Shown: positions 23,738 through 32,275 of the stretch, one piece after another
Layout: each line of letters opens with the position of its first letter
Numbering within the stretch: the stretch's first letter is position 1
Source of the DNA: Amycolatopsis granulosa
GTDB taxonomy: Bacteria > Actinomycetota > Actinomycetes > Mycobacteriales > Pseudonocardiaceae
Length of the DNA stretch: 64,000 nucleotides
Reading direction: 5' to 3'
NCBI RefSeq assembly: GCF_011758745.1
Contig: NZ_JAANOV010000001.1
Location: forward strand, 1,488,001 to 1,552,000
Notes under the pieces: generated by a model
The model's database searches: none
What the model saw: only the letters and a program-made list of their open reading frames with translations
Told to the model about the DNA's origin: nothing
Translations under genes and position numbers: made by a program

Positions 23738-25806
23738 CCGCGATCGGGAAACCGCTGGTGCGGCGTGACGGCGCGCGCAAGGTCACCGGCGCCGCCACCT
23801 ACGCCTACGAGACACCGGTCGACGCGCCGGTGTTCTGCCACCCCGTGCAGGCCACCGTGGCGCGCGGCCGGATCACCGCGATCCACACCGCCGAGGCCGA
23901 GGTGCTCGACGGCGTGCTCGACGTCATCACCTTCCGCACGGCCGAACGGCTGGCCTCCACCGAGGACCGCGAGCTGGCGGTGCTGCAGGACCGCGAGGTG
24001 GCCTTCCGCGGCCAGGTGATCGGCCTGGTGATCGCCCGGACCTCGGAGATCGCCCGCCACGCCGCGGAACTGGTGTTCGCGACCTACGCCGAGACAGCGC
24101 ACGACACCGAGCTGTCCGCCGATCGCGACGACCTGTACGCACCGGAGAAGGTGAACCCCGCGTTCCCCACCGACACCGGGACCGGGGACGTCGACGCCGC
24201 GATGGCATCCGCGGAGGTGACGGTCGAGCGGACCTACCGCACCGCGATGTACCACAACAACCCCCTGGAGCCGCACGCGACGACGGCGTTGTGGGACAAC
24301 GACTCCCTGACGTTGTGGGACTCCACGCAGGGCGTGCACCCGTCCCGCAAAGCCATCGCGAAGGTGTTCGGCCTGCCCCCGGAGCGGGTGCGGGTGGTGT
24401 GCCCGTTCGTCGGCGGCGGGTTCGGGTCGAAGGGCCTGCCGCACGCCAACGTCGTGCTGGCCGCGATGGCCGCGCGGGCGCACCCGGGCCGTCCGGTGAA
24501 GCTCGCGCTCACCCGGCAGCAGATGTTCGCCCTCGCCGGGTACCGGACGCCGACGATCCAGCGGATGCGCCTGGGCGCCACCCGCGACGGCAGGCTGACC
24601 GCGCTCGGGCTGGACGTGGTGGAGCAGACCTCGCGGATCAAGGAGTTCGCCGAGCAGACCGCGGTACCGGCCCGCATGATGTACGCCGCGCCGAACCGCG
24701 GCACCACCCACCGGCTGGCCGCGCTGGACGTGCCGGTGCCGTCGTGGATGCGCGCGCCCGGCGAGTGCCCTGGCATGTTCGGGCCCGAGGTCGCGATGGA
24801 CGAGCTGGCGTACGAGCTGGGCCTCGACCCCATCGAGCTGCGCGTGCGCAACGAGCCCGGGGTGGACCCGGAATCCGGGCGGCCGTTCTCCAGCCGTCAC
24901 CTGGTCGAGTGCCTGCGCGAGGGCGCGCGGCGGTTCGGCTGGGACGGGCGCGATCCGCGCCCCGGGGTGCGGCGGGAGGACGGCTGGCTGACCGGCACCG
25001 GGGTGGCGGCGTCGGTGTACCCGTCGTCGTCACGGGCCGGGACGACCGCACTGGTGCGCTTCTCCGGCGGCCGGTACGCCGTGGAGATCGGTGCGGCGGA
25101 CCTGGGCACCGGGGCGTGGACGGTGCTGCCGCAGATCGCCGCGGACGCCCTGGACGTGCCGGTCGAGGAGGTCGACGTGGCACTGGGCGACACCGCGTAC
25201 CCGGTGGCGGCGGTGGCCGGCGGCTCGATGGGCACGGCGACCTGGGGTTCGGCGATCGTGGAGGCGGCGCGCGCGTTCCGGGACAAGTTCGGCCGCGACC
25301 CGGACGACGGTGACGAGGCCGACGCGACGACGGGCGACAACCCGGCGCGCGAGAAGTACGCGATGTACGCGTTCGGCGCGCAGTTCGCCGAGGCGCGGGT
25401 GCACGCCGACACCGGCGAGATCCGGGTGCCGCGGCTGCTCGGTGTGTTCGCCGCCGGGCGGATCGTCAACCCGCGGACCGCCCGGTCGCAGTTCCTCGGC
25501 GGGATGACGATGGGCCTGTCGATGGCGCTGCACGAGGACAGCGTGCTGGACCCGCGGTTCGGGCACGTGGTGAACCACGACCTCGCCGAGTACCACATCG
25601 CGGTGAACGCGGACGCGCCGGACGTGCAGGCGCACTGGCTGGACGAGGAGGACCCGCACGTCAACGCCCTGGGCGTCAAGGGAATCGGCGAGATCGGGAT
25701 CGTCGGCACGGCGGCCGCGGTGGCCAACGCGGTGTTCCACGCGACCGGGGCGCGCATCCGCGACCTGCCGATCACCCTGGACAAGGTGCTGCCCGCGCTG
25801 CCCTGA
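23734..25806 (+). CDS. Molybdenum hydroxylase, molybdopterin subunit (PaoC/XdhA-like)
   Basis: 690 residues from a GTG overlapping the FAD-subunit stop. Molybdopterin-binding stretches VCPFVGGGFGSKG and MRAPGECPGMFGPEVAMDELA are visible; the catalytic base is the Glu of GVKGIGEIGIVG near the C-terminus. With the small and FAD subunits it forms an (alpha beta gamma) aldehyde oxidase or N-heterocycle hydroxylase. The closest recognisable arrangement is PaoABC, an aromatic-aldehyde oxidase. No insertion chaperone (PaoD/XdhC) gene is adjacent, so maturation must rely on one elsewhere. Confidence 0.93.
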   Translation: MTAIGKPLVRRDGARKVTGAATYAYETPVDAPVFCHPVQATVARGRITAIHTAEAEVLDGVLDVITFRTAERLASTEDRELAVLQDREVAFRGQVIGLVIARTSEIARHAAELVFATYAETAHDTELSADRDDLYAPEKVNPAFPTDTGTGDVDAAMASAEVTVERTYRTAMYHNNPLEPHATTALWDNDSLTLWDSTQGVHPSRKAIAKVFGLPPERVRVVCPFVGGGFGSKGLPHANVVLAAMAARAHPGRPVKLALTRQQMFALAGYRTPTIQRMRLGATRDGRLTALGLDVVEQTSRIKEFAEQTAVPARMMYAAPNRGTTHRLAALDVPVPSWMRAPGECPGMFGPEVAMDELAYELGLDPIELRVRNEPGVDPESGRPFSSRHLVECLREGARRFGWDGRDPRPGVRREDGWLTGTGVAASVYPSSSRAGTTALVRFSGGRYAVEIGAADLGTGAWTVLPQIAADALDVPVEEVDVALGDTAYPVAAVAGGSMGTATWGSAIVEAARAFRDKFGRDPDDGDEADATTGDNPAREKYAMYAFGAQFAEARVHADTGEIRVPRLLGVFAAGRIVNPRTARSQFLGGMTMGLSMALHEDSVLDPRFGHVVNHDLAEYHIAVNADAPDVQAHWLDEEDPHVNALGVKGIGEIGIVGTAAAVANAVFHATGARIRDLPITLDKVLPALP

Positions 25807-25928
25807 CCGGGGCCGGCCGCGCCGGAGATCTTTTTCCGGCTGGTGAGGGTTTACCCGCCGGGCGGCCTGGGTAGCCGGGCGCCGGAGTCGCAATCCGGTG
25901 TCGCGCAGGGGTGCCGCTGGGTGCAGCA

Positions 25929-25970
25929 GGAGGCCCCGGTCCACCTCCCCCTCGGCGGGCCGGGGCCTCC
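25929..25970 (+). terminator. Strong stem-loop between the hydroxylase operon and hisS-like gene
   Basis: GGAGGCCCCGG (25929-25939) pairs perfectly with CCGGGGCCTCC (25960-25970). It lies 122 bp after the hydroxylase operon and 79 bp before the hisS-like start. No T-run follows. It may terminate the upstream transcript or act in the leader of hisS. The rest of the 242-bp gap shows nothing else recognisable. Confidence 0.5.
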
Positions 25971-26048
25971 GGCTGTCCAGGGGTCCCGCTCACCGCGTGC
26001 GGCGCGCGCGGGACAATGGCGGGGTACCCGAGCGCAAAGGACCGTTTC

Positions 26049-27335
26049 ATGGCGAAGGCCGCCGAGCCACCTTCCGGGACCCGCGACTTCCTGGCCGACG
26101 ACGTGCGGCGCCGCAAAGCCGCGTTCGACACCGTCAGCGCCGTCTTCGAGCGGTACGGCTTCGACCCCCTGGAGACCCCGGCGTTCGAACGCCTCGAGGT
26201 GTTCGCCGGCAAGCTCGGTGAGGACGCGTCGGCCCTGATCTTCAAGATCCTCAAGCGCGGGGTGCACGAGGCCACCGGCGAGGCCGACCTGGCGCTGCGC
26301 TACGACCACACCGTCCCGCTCGCACGGGTGATGGGTACCTATGGCAGCAAACTGCCCTCGCCGTACAAGCGGTACGCGATCGGCCCCGTGTGGCGCGCCG
26401 ACCGGCCCGCGCAGGGCCGGTTCCGCGAGTTCGTCCAGTGCGACCTGGACACGGTCGGCTCGGCCTCGCCGCTGGCCGACGCCGAGACGCTGTGGGCGAT
26501 CAACGACGCGCTCACCGAGCTGGGTGTGGCGGACTTCCGGTTCTTGGTCAACAGCCGCCAGGCCCTGCACGGCCTGCTGGAGGCGTACGGCATTCCCGAG
26601 GACTCGGGCGCGAAGGTGCTGGGCAGCCTCGACAAGCTGGACAAGGCCACCCCGGACGCGGTGATCGCCGAGCTGGCGGACCGCGGCGTGCCGGCGGCGA
26701 CGGCGGAGAGCCTGGTCGGCGACGTGGTGGCCACCGACACCGACCGCATCCGCAAGCAGCTGGACACCACCGAGCGCGGCCGCGCCGGCCTCGCCGAGGT
26801 GGACAAGCTGGTGGAGCTGACCGCCGGGCTGCCGTCCGGGCGGGTGGTGTTCACCCCGCGGATGGTGCGCGGCCTGGACTACTACACCGGCCCGATCTTC
26901 GAGGTCACCGCGGCCGGTTACCCGGGTTCGATCTCCTCCGGCGGCCGGTACGACGGGCTGGTGGCGAAGCTGGGCGGACCGGACATGCCGGCGTGCGGCG
27001 GGTCGATCGGCCTGGAGCGCATCCTGGCGGGTCAAGCGGCCGGTGCCGAGCAGGCCGGTGGGCTGGACGTGGCGCTCACCGTGCTCGGCGCGGAGGACGA
27101 GGTGCTGCGGCTGGCGGGACGGCTGCGGGCCGAGGGCCTGCGCACGGGCGTCTACCTCGGCACCTCCGGCAAGCTGGCGCGCCAGCTGAAGTGGGCGAAC
27201 GACCAGCACGCCCGCACGGTGCTGATCTACGGCCCGGCCGAGCAGGAGGCCGGCGAGGTCACGGTGCGGGACATGGCCTCCGGCGAGCAGACCCGGATGC
27301 CGGTCGACGACGTGCCCGCCCACCTGCGCCGGTAG
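26049..27335 (+). CDS. hisS: Histidyl-tRNA synthetase, archaeal/eukaryote-like type
   Basis: 428 residues from the ATG at 26049. Class II core: PPSGTRDFLADD at the start, motif 2 (YKRYAIGPVWRADRPAQGRFREF), the histidine motifs GLDYYTGPIFEV and ISSGGRYDGL, motif 3 (GGSIGLERILA), and a C-terminal anticodon-binding domain (LRTGVYLGTSGKLARQLKWAN). The ATP/His region reads LRYDHTVPLARV and GLDYYTGP, as in archaeal and eukaryotic enzymes, rather than the bacterial LRPEGTA and LDYYNRTVFE. It could be the sole HisRS or a second one (resistance or amino-acid-related). A standard hisS elsewhere in the genome would decide. Confidence 0.88.
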   Translation: MAKAAEPPSGTRDFLADDVRRRKAAFDTVSAVFERYGFDPLETPAFERLEVFAGKLGEDASALIFKILKRGVHEATGEADLALRYDHTVPLARVMGTYGSKLPSPYKRYAIGPVWRADRPAQGRFREFVQCDLDTVGSASPLADAETLWAINDALTELGVADFRFLVNSRQALHGLLEAYGIPEDSGAKVLGSLDKLDKATPDAVIAELADRGVPAATAESLVGDVVATDTDRIRKQLDTTERGRAGLAEVDKLVELTAGLPSGRVVFTPRMVRGLDYYTGPIFEVTAAGYPGSISSGGRYDGLVAKLGGPDMPACGGSIGLERILAGQAAGAEQAGGLDVALTVLGAEDEVLRLAGRLRAEGLRTGVYLGTSGKLARQLKWANDQHARTVLIYGPAEQEAGEVTVRDMASGEQTRMPVDDVPAHLRR

Positions 27336-27342
27336 CTCCGGG

Positions 27343-28008
27343 TCAGCTCGCCGAGGTCCCGCCGAAGGGCAGGTCGTCCAGGTTCGAGCGGAGTTCGTGC
27401 AGGTCGGCGAAGATGCGGTTCGCGCCGTTGTCCGTCAGCTCGGCGGCGCCGAACCCGCCGGTCAGCAGCCCGACCGAGGGCAGCCCGATGCGGCCCGCTG
27501 CGACGCAGTCCCACACCGAGTCGCCGATGACCACCGCCTGCTCGCCGCGCACCTTCTCCAGCGCGACCTCCAGCAGGTCCGGTTCCGGCTTGGTGGCCTC
27601 GACGTCCTTCGAACTGGTCCAGTCCCCCGCCAGCTCGCGGCCGTCGATGAGGTCGAGGTAGTGGTCGACGTGGTCGGGTTTGCCGGAGCTGGCCAGCACC
27701 ACCCGGTACCCGGCGTCGCGGGCCGCCCGCAGCAGCTCGTGCGCGCCGCCGAGGGCGCACACCTCGGGCAGCATGCCGTCGGCGAGTTCCTTCCACTTGG
27801 CGCGGATGTCGTCGCCGCTTGAGTCCTCGACCTCCTGGCCGGCGACCTCGGGCACGAGCTGGTCGCCGCCCATCCCGATGGCGCGGTGGATCCGCCACAC
27901 CGGCACGGTGACGCCGTAGCTGCGGAACGCGCGGAACCAGGCGAGCGCGTGGTGGTAGTTCGTGTCCACCAGCGTGCCGTCCACATCGAGCACGAGAACC
28001 TTGGCCAT
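27343..28008 (-). CDS. HAD-superfamily phosphatase, PGP-like
   Basis: 221 residues from the ATG read from 28008 (a GTG 18 bp upstream is possible). HAD motifs: LDVDGTLVDT (nucleophile Asp and acid Asp), LASSGKPDHVDHYLD (motif II Ser), KPEPDLLEVAL (motif III Lys) and IGDSVWDCVAA (motif IV Asp). The alpha-helical C1 cap between motifs I and II is present. It hydrolyses a small phosphate ester such as phosphoglycolate or a sugar phosphate. It ends 7 bp from the convergent hisS gene. Confidence 0.88.
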   Translation of the reverse strand: MAKVLVLDVDGTLVDTNYHHALAWFRAFRSYGVTVPVWRIHRAIGMGGDQLVPEVAGQEVEDSSGDDIRAKWKELADGMLPEVCALGGAHELLRAARDAGYRVVLASSGKPDHVDHYLDLIDGRELAGDWTSSKDVEATKPEPDLLEVALEKVRGEQAVVIGDSVWDCVAAGRIGLPSVGLLTGGFGAAELTDNGANRIFADLHELRSNLDDLPFGGTSAS

Positions 28009-28047
28009 GCCGGACGGGTTGCCCACGCCGCTCGCCCGGGAAACCGG

Positions 28048-28734
28048 TCAGCCGAGCGTGCTCACATAGCCGAGCAGCCCCACCGCGGGCACGGCCGCCA
28101 GCACGAGCCGGAGGTCCGGTCGCGGCGCCGACCGCAGCAGCCGCACCCCGGAGGGCACCAGCGCCACGCACAACCCGGTGACGGCCAGGATCGACAGGAC
28201 GGTCGTCCCCTTCAGCACCCCGAGCGGCAGCGCCGAGGTCGCCGCCAGCCCCAGCGCCCGCACGGGGTGCAGCACGCCGGCGCGCCAGGCACCGAAGGCG
28301 AGCACCGGCCACCCGAGCAGGATGGTGAAGGACAGGAAGCTGAACAGGTGCAGGTCACCGTAGGCGTCGGCGACGAACCCGGTGGCGAACCCGGTGCCGC
28401 CGTGCCGGGCGAGGGCAAGGGCGGCCTGGTCGAACCCGGCGTGGAAGGTCCGCTCGAACAAGCCGGCGACGACCAGGACCGCACCCCAGTGGGCCCATCC
28501 CGGCCGCGCCCGGCGGACGTGCCCGGCGAGCGCGAGCACCGCCGGGCACAACAGGACGGTGCCGCCGGACACCAAGGTGTAGGCCGCGGTCAGCAGCCCG
28601 GGGTGGTCGACGGCCGCGGCGAGCTGGTGCGGGAAGAAGAAGGGGAACGGCACGCGCAGCAGGAGGCCGGCGAGCAGCAACAGCGGCGCGGCGATCATCG
28701 TCGTGCCGCCGATCCAACGGGTTTCGCGAGTCAT
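28048..28734 (-). CDS. Polytopic membrane protein of unknown function
   Basis: 228 residues; start at the ATG read from 28734 with GGGAGG 8 nt upstream. About six hydrophobic helices are visible (from MIAAPLLLLAGLLLRVPF to LVLAAVPAVGLLGYVSTL), separated by short charged loops. No family recognised; it resembles small actinobacterial integral membrane proteins. It is divergent from the sensor kinase gene (132 bp apart), so it may be a target or partner of that two-component system. Confidence 0.7.
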   Translation of the reverse strand: MTRETRWIGGTTMIAAPLLLLAGLLLRVPFPFFFPHQLAAAVDHPGLLTAAYTLVSGGTVLLCPAVLALAGHVRRARPGWAHWGAVLVVAGLFERTFHAGFDQAALALARHGGTGFATGFVADAYGDLHLFSFLSFTILLGWPVLAFGAWRAGVLHPVRALGLAATSALPLGVLKGTTVLSILAVTGLCVALVPSGVRLLRSAPRPDLRLVLAAVPAVGLLGYVSTLG

Positions 28735-28866
28735 GGGAAGAACCTCCCAGCGCGGCCGCCGCGGCGAATCGGACCGCAGCCGACACTGCGCGCGCCCGGC
28801 ATCAGACCTGGGTATGACCGCCGTGGTCGGACGTGGTGCCGCCGGGATGCCGGATATCGTGCGGTG

Positions 28867-29949
28867 ATGAGCGAGTGGCGTGCCCGTGCGGCGGACGTGC
28901 TGCTGCCCGGGCTGCTGGTCGTCGCCGATGTCGCGGTGGCCGGCAACCTGTTGCACGAGGACCCCGGGTGGCGGTTGCCGGTGTCGCCGGCCGTCGCGCT
29001 GGTGATCGGGCTGCTGGTCCTGGCCCGGCGGCGGTGGCCAGTTCCGGCGCTGGCGTGCGTGCTGGCCGTGTCACTGGCCGCGGCGTTCCTCGGCGTCCTG
29101 TGGGACCCGTTCGCCGGCGCCGCGCTGGTGCTGTACCTGGTCGCGCTCACGCGGGAACGCTCCACCGCGCACCTGGCCGCGGCGGCTGCCGTGGCCGCCC
29201 TCGGCGGACTCGCTGCCTGGTGGTTCGCCCTCGGGGTGCCGCTGCTGGACGCGGCGTGGACGGCCGGGCGCGCCGTTCGCGCGCACCGGGCGCAGGCCGA
29301 GCAGCTGGACCGGCAACGGCAGCACCAGATCCGCACGGACGAGCGGCTGCGCATCGCGCGGGAACTGCACGACGTCGTCACGCACGGGATGGGGTTGATC
29401 GCCGTGAAGGCGGGAGTGGCCAACCACGTGGCCGCGTCCCGGCCGGAGGAGGCGCGCGACGCGCTCCGGGTGATCGAGGAGACCAGTCGCGAGGCGCTCG
29501 GCGACATGCGGCGGCTGCTCACCGCGTTGCGCGACGACACGGAGGCGCCGGCCGGCCTCTCCGATCTGCCGGGGCTGGTGACGCGGGCGGCCGCGGCGGG
29601 TGTCACCGTGGAGCTGGTGGTGGCGGCCGGGGACCTGCCGCGGCCGGTCGGTCTCGCGGTCTACCGCATCGTGCAGGAAGCGGTCACGAACGTGATCAAA
29701 CACGCCGCTCCCGCGCGGTGCCGGGTCGTGGTGCGCGACGAGGCGGGCACGATCCGGGTCGAGGTGACCGACGACGGCCGCCGCTCGGGCCGTGCGGACA
29801 GTCCGGTCCAGCACGGGCACGGGATCGTCGGCATGACCGAGCGGGCCGCCCTGTACGACGGCGAGCTGACCGCGGAACGGTTGCCGGAGGGCGGTTTCCG
29901 GGTTCGCGCGCTGCTGCGGTACGCACCGGCGGAGGTTCCCCTTGGCTGA
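28867..29949 (+). CDS. Sensor histidine kinase, NarL/DesK type
   Basis: 360 residues from the ATG at 28867. Four or five N-terminal membrane helices (to about residue 125), a short linker, the HisKA_3 dimerisation helix with His168 in ARELHDVVTH, and a HATPase domain (N-box IVQEAVTNVIKHA, G-box GHGIVGMTERAALYDG). There is almost no extracytoplasmic loop, so it probably senses the membrane state or a lipophilic stress. It overlaps the response regulator by 8 bp. Confidence 0.93.
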   Translation: MSEWRARAADVLLPGLLVVADVAVAGNLLHEDPGWRLPVSPAVALVIGLLVLARRRWPVPALACVLAVSLAAAFLGVLWDPFAGAALVLYLVALTRERSTAHLAAAAAVAALGGLAAWWFALGVPLLDAAWTAGRAVRAHRAQAEQLDRQRQHQIRTDERLRIARELHDVVTHGMGLIAVKAGVANHVAASRPEEARDALRVIEETSREALGDMRRLLTALRDDTEAPAGLSDLPGLVTRAAAAGVTVELVVAAGDLPRPVGLAVYRIVQEAVTNVIKHAAPARCRVVVRDEAGTIRVEVTDDGRRSGRADSPVQHGHGIVGMTERAALYDGELTAERLPEGGFRVRALLRYAPAEVPLG

Positions 29950-30613
29950 GCCGCTGCGCCTGGTGATCGCCGACGACCAGGCCCTGCTGCGGGGAAGTTT
30001 CCGGATGCTGGTGGACAACGAAGAGGACATGACGGTGGTCGGCGAGGCCGCGACCGGGGCGGAAGCGGTCGAAGTGGTCCAATCCACCCGCCCCGACGTC
30101 GTGCTGATGGACGTGCGGATGCCCACGATGGACGGCATCGAGGCGACCCGGCTGATCACCGAGCGGGCACCCTCGGTGCGCGTGCTGATCCTCACGATGT
30201 TCGACCTGGACTCGCACGTGTTCGGCGCGCTCCGCGCCGGCGCGGCGGGTTTCCTGCTCAAGGACACCCGCCCGGCCGACCTGTGCGCGGCCATCCGGGT
30301 GGTCGCGGACGGGGAGGCGCTGCTGGCCCCGGCCGTCACGCGCCGGCTGATCGCCGAGTTCGCCCGGACGGCCGAGCCCCGGCCGCCGCTCGGCCGGGAA
30401 CTGGACGTCCTCACACCACGCGAGGCCGAGGTGCTGACGCTCATTGCGCACGGCCTGTCGAACACCGAGCTGGCCGGCCGCCTGCACCTGTCCCCGGCGA
30501 CGGTGAAGACCTACATCGGGCGGCTGCTCACCAAGCTGGGGGCCCGCGACCGGGCCCAGCTGGTGATCATCGCCTACGAGTCCGGTCTGGTCACCGCATC
30601 CCGCGGGAGGTAA
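29942..30613 (+). CDS. NarL/LuxR-family response regulator
   Basis: 223 residues from a TTG start inside the kinase gene, so translation is coupled. Receiver domain: DDQ at 11-13, phospho-acceptor Asp57 in VVLMDVRMP, and Lys in FLLKDTRP. LuxR-type HTH at the C-terminus: LTPREAEVLTLIAHGLSNTELAGRL and SPATVKTYIGRLLTKL. It acts as the transcription output of the kinase; the divergent membrane protein gene at 28734 is a natural target to test. Confidence 0.94.
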   Translation: MAEPLRLVIADDQALLRGSFRMLVDNEEDMTVVGEAATGAEAVEVVQSTRPDVVLMDVRMPTMDGIEATRLITERAPSVRVLILTMFDLDSHVFGALRAGAAGFLLKDTRPADLCAAIRVVADGEALLAPAVTRRLIAEFARTAEPRPPLGRELDVLTPREAEVLTLIAHGLSNTELAGRLHLSPATVKTYIGRLLTKLGARDRAQLVIIAYESGLVTASRGR

Positions 30614-30644
30614 GCCCCGGTGTGGCGCGGTGTGGCGCGGTGCC

Positions 30645-31757
30645 TCAGTGGACGAACACCATCTGCGGGTACCGGGGCGACGGGCCGTCCAGCAGGTGGT
30701 CGTCCCGGCCGCGCAGCCACCGGTCGAAGAACGACGCGACGTAGGCCCGCTGCGTGCGCACCGCCGTCACCGGGTCGATCGTGCCCAGCGGCACGCCCAG
30801 CTGGGGCAGCAGTGTGGCCGCGTCGGTGAAGGTGGCGTGCTCGGAGCCGGCCAGTTCCAGCTGCCGCGCCCAGCCCCGGGTCGCGGCGAGGAAGGCGTCC
30901 CAGCCGGGCCCGGTGTCGGTCTCCCCGTCCTTGCCGACCAGCAGGAACGGCCGGTCCAGGCCGTGTGCCGCGGGCGGCGTCAGGCTGCCGTCGAACCAGG
31001 TCAGGTTCCCGTCCAGGTTTACCCCGGCGATCACGCGCGGGTCGGCGGCCATCGTCATCGCCGCGGCCGTGCCGCCCATCGAGTGGCCGATCATCCCGAC
31101 CCGCCGCACGTCCAGCCGGGACGCGAGCGCGTCCAGCACGAAGCGCGTGTCCGCCACCCGCACGCCGAGTGCCTTGCGCAGGAACGGATCGGGGGCGCCC
31201 GGGTCGGTCATCGTCCGCACGGAGCCGTCCGGGAACTGCACTTCCGGCGCCTCCCAGGTGTGGTCGATGCTCACCACGACGTACCCGCGGCTCGCGAGGT
31301 CCTCGGTCGTCGCGGTCCCCCACGTGCGGGGCTCGCCCAGGCCGGGCGAGTACACGATCACCGGCCACCGCCCCGGCACCGGCACGGCGTCCCGGCGGGA
31401 CCGCGTCGTCACGCCCGCCCAGTTCGTGCCGGCCGGCACGCCGAGCCCGAGTATCCCGTTGACGGTGACCGCATCGAAGTGCGCCGCCGCGCCGGGCAGC
31501 ATGTACGGCGCCGGCGCTGCCGGGCCCGGCAGCGCCGGGTAGTGCACGGTCACCATCAGCTCCCGCGCGCCGCCCCGCCACGGGTCCGGCCGGGCCGGGT
31601 CGACCAGGTGCAGCTCGGTCTCCCCGACCCGGTGCGGACCCGTGAGCGCGGGCAGTGCGAGCCCCGGTACGGCCGGAGCCGGGGCGGCGGAAGCCGGGAC
31701 GGCCGTCGCGGCGAGCAGGCCAGCCATGAGGGCGAGCAGGAACGATCTCCGCATCAT
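30645..31757 (-). CDS. Secreted alpha/beta hydrolase (PAF-acetylhydrolase/lipase-like)
   Basis: 370 residues from the ATG read from 31757; an in-frame reading from further upstream lacks a signal peptide. Sec signal: MMRRSFLLALMAGLLAATAVPASAAPAPA. Catalytic serine in IGHSMGGTAAA, an Asp-bearing strand around DRPFLLVGKDGETDTG, and His in SEHATFTD. The layout is that of chlorophyllase/PAF-AH-type esterases acting on short or oxidised acyl esters. It is convergent with the response-regulator gene. Confidence 0.85.
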   Translation of the reverse strand: MMRRSFLLALMAGLLAATAVPASAAPAPAVPGLALPALTGPHRVGETELHLVDPARPDPWRGGARELMVTVHYPALPGPAAPAPYMLPGAAAHFDAVTVNGILGLGVPAGTNWAGVTTRSRRDAVPVPGRWPVIVYSPGLGEPRTWGTATTEDLASRGYVVVSIDHTWEAPEVQFPDGSVRTMTDPGAPDPFLRKALGVRVADTRFVLDALASRLDVRRVGMIGHSMGGTAAAMTMAADPRVIAGVNLDGNLTWFDGSLTPPAAHGLDRPFLLVGKDGETDTGPGWDAFLAATRGWARQLELAGSEHATFTDAATLLPQLGVPLGTIDPVTAVRTQRAYVASFFDRWLRGRDDHLLDGPSPRYPQMVFVH

Positions 31758-31822
31758 GGCGATCAGGCTGCCCCAGCGTGCCCGCCGCGACATCCGGGAA
31801 CATCCCGGACGCGACCCGGGAA

Positions 31823-32236
31823 TCAACCCCGGTGCGCGGTGGCGCCTCGTTCGTCCCCGGTCCAGTCGGTGTTGAAGCCGTCCAGGTGCGGGTGGTACAT
31901 CTCGTCGCCGGAGTGCTGCGTGAATTCCACCTTCACCCACAACGCGTCCAGGCCGAACATCTCCACGCAGGCGTCGATCAGCGCCTGGGCGAGACGAGCC
32001 CGGGTCTGCACCGGACGGCCGCTCCGGACGTCGCACATGATGAGCGCCGACGGGGTCGGGGGGCCGTCGTCGTGGCACCGCCACACCCCGCCTTCACCGA
32101 GGTCGTGCACGGACACGGTGAGGAGGTCCTTGCCCACTTGCATGATCTCGCCGTAGATCTCGCCGAACCGTTGCGCAAGCGCTTGCTTCGCGGCGACCGG
32201 GGTGGTCAGGGGCAGATCGATCTGGATGGATGGCAC
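31823..32236 (-). CDS. Tautomerase-superfamily protein
   Basis: 137 residues, GTG start read from 32236. After removal of the first Met the chain begins with Pro1 (PSIQIDLPLTTPVAAKQALA), the catalytic base of 4-oxalocrotonate tautomerase, MSAD and MIF-type enzymes. Residues 60-115 (LIMCDVRSGRPVQTRARLAQALIDAC) repeat the beta-alpha pattern. It probably isomerises or hydrates an unsaturated keto acid formed by the amidase/nitrilase pathway. It lies 39 bp downstream of the amidase gene, as the last gene of that operon. Confidence 0.82.
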   Translation of the reverse strand: MPSIQIDLPLTTPVAAKQALAQRFGEIYGEIMQVGKDLLTVSVHDLGEGGVWRCHDDGPPTPSALIMCDVRSGRPVQTRARLAQALIDACVEMFGLDALWVKVEFTQHSGDEMYHPHLDGFNTDWTGDERGATAHRG

Positions 32237-32275
32237 GGGTTGTCCCTTTCTGCGTGGATGGGCGCGGCGGTCGCG

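Noticed and set aside
25807-26048. T-box riboswitch in front of the hisS-like gene
   Set aside because: There is a strong hairpin but no recognisable T-box sequence or specifier loop, and no T-run after the hairpin.
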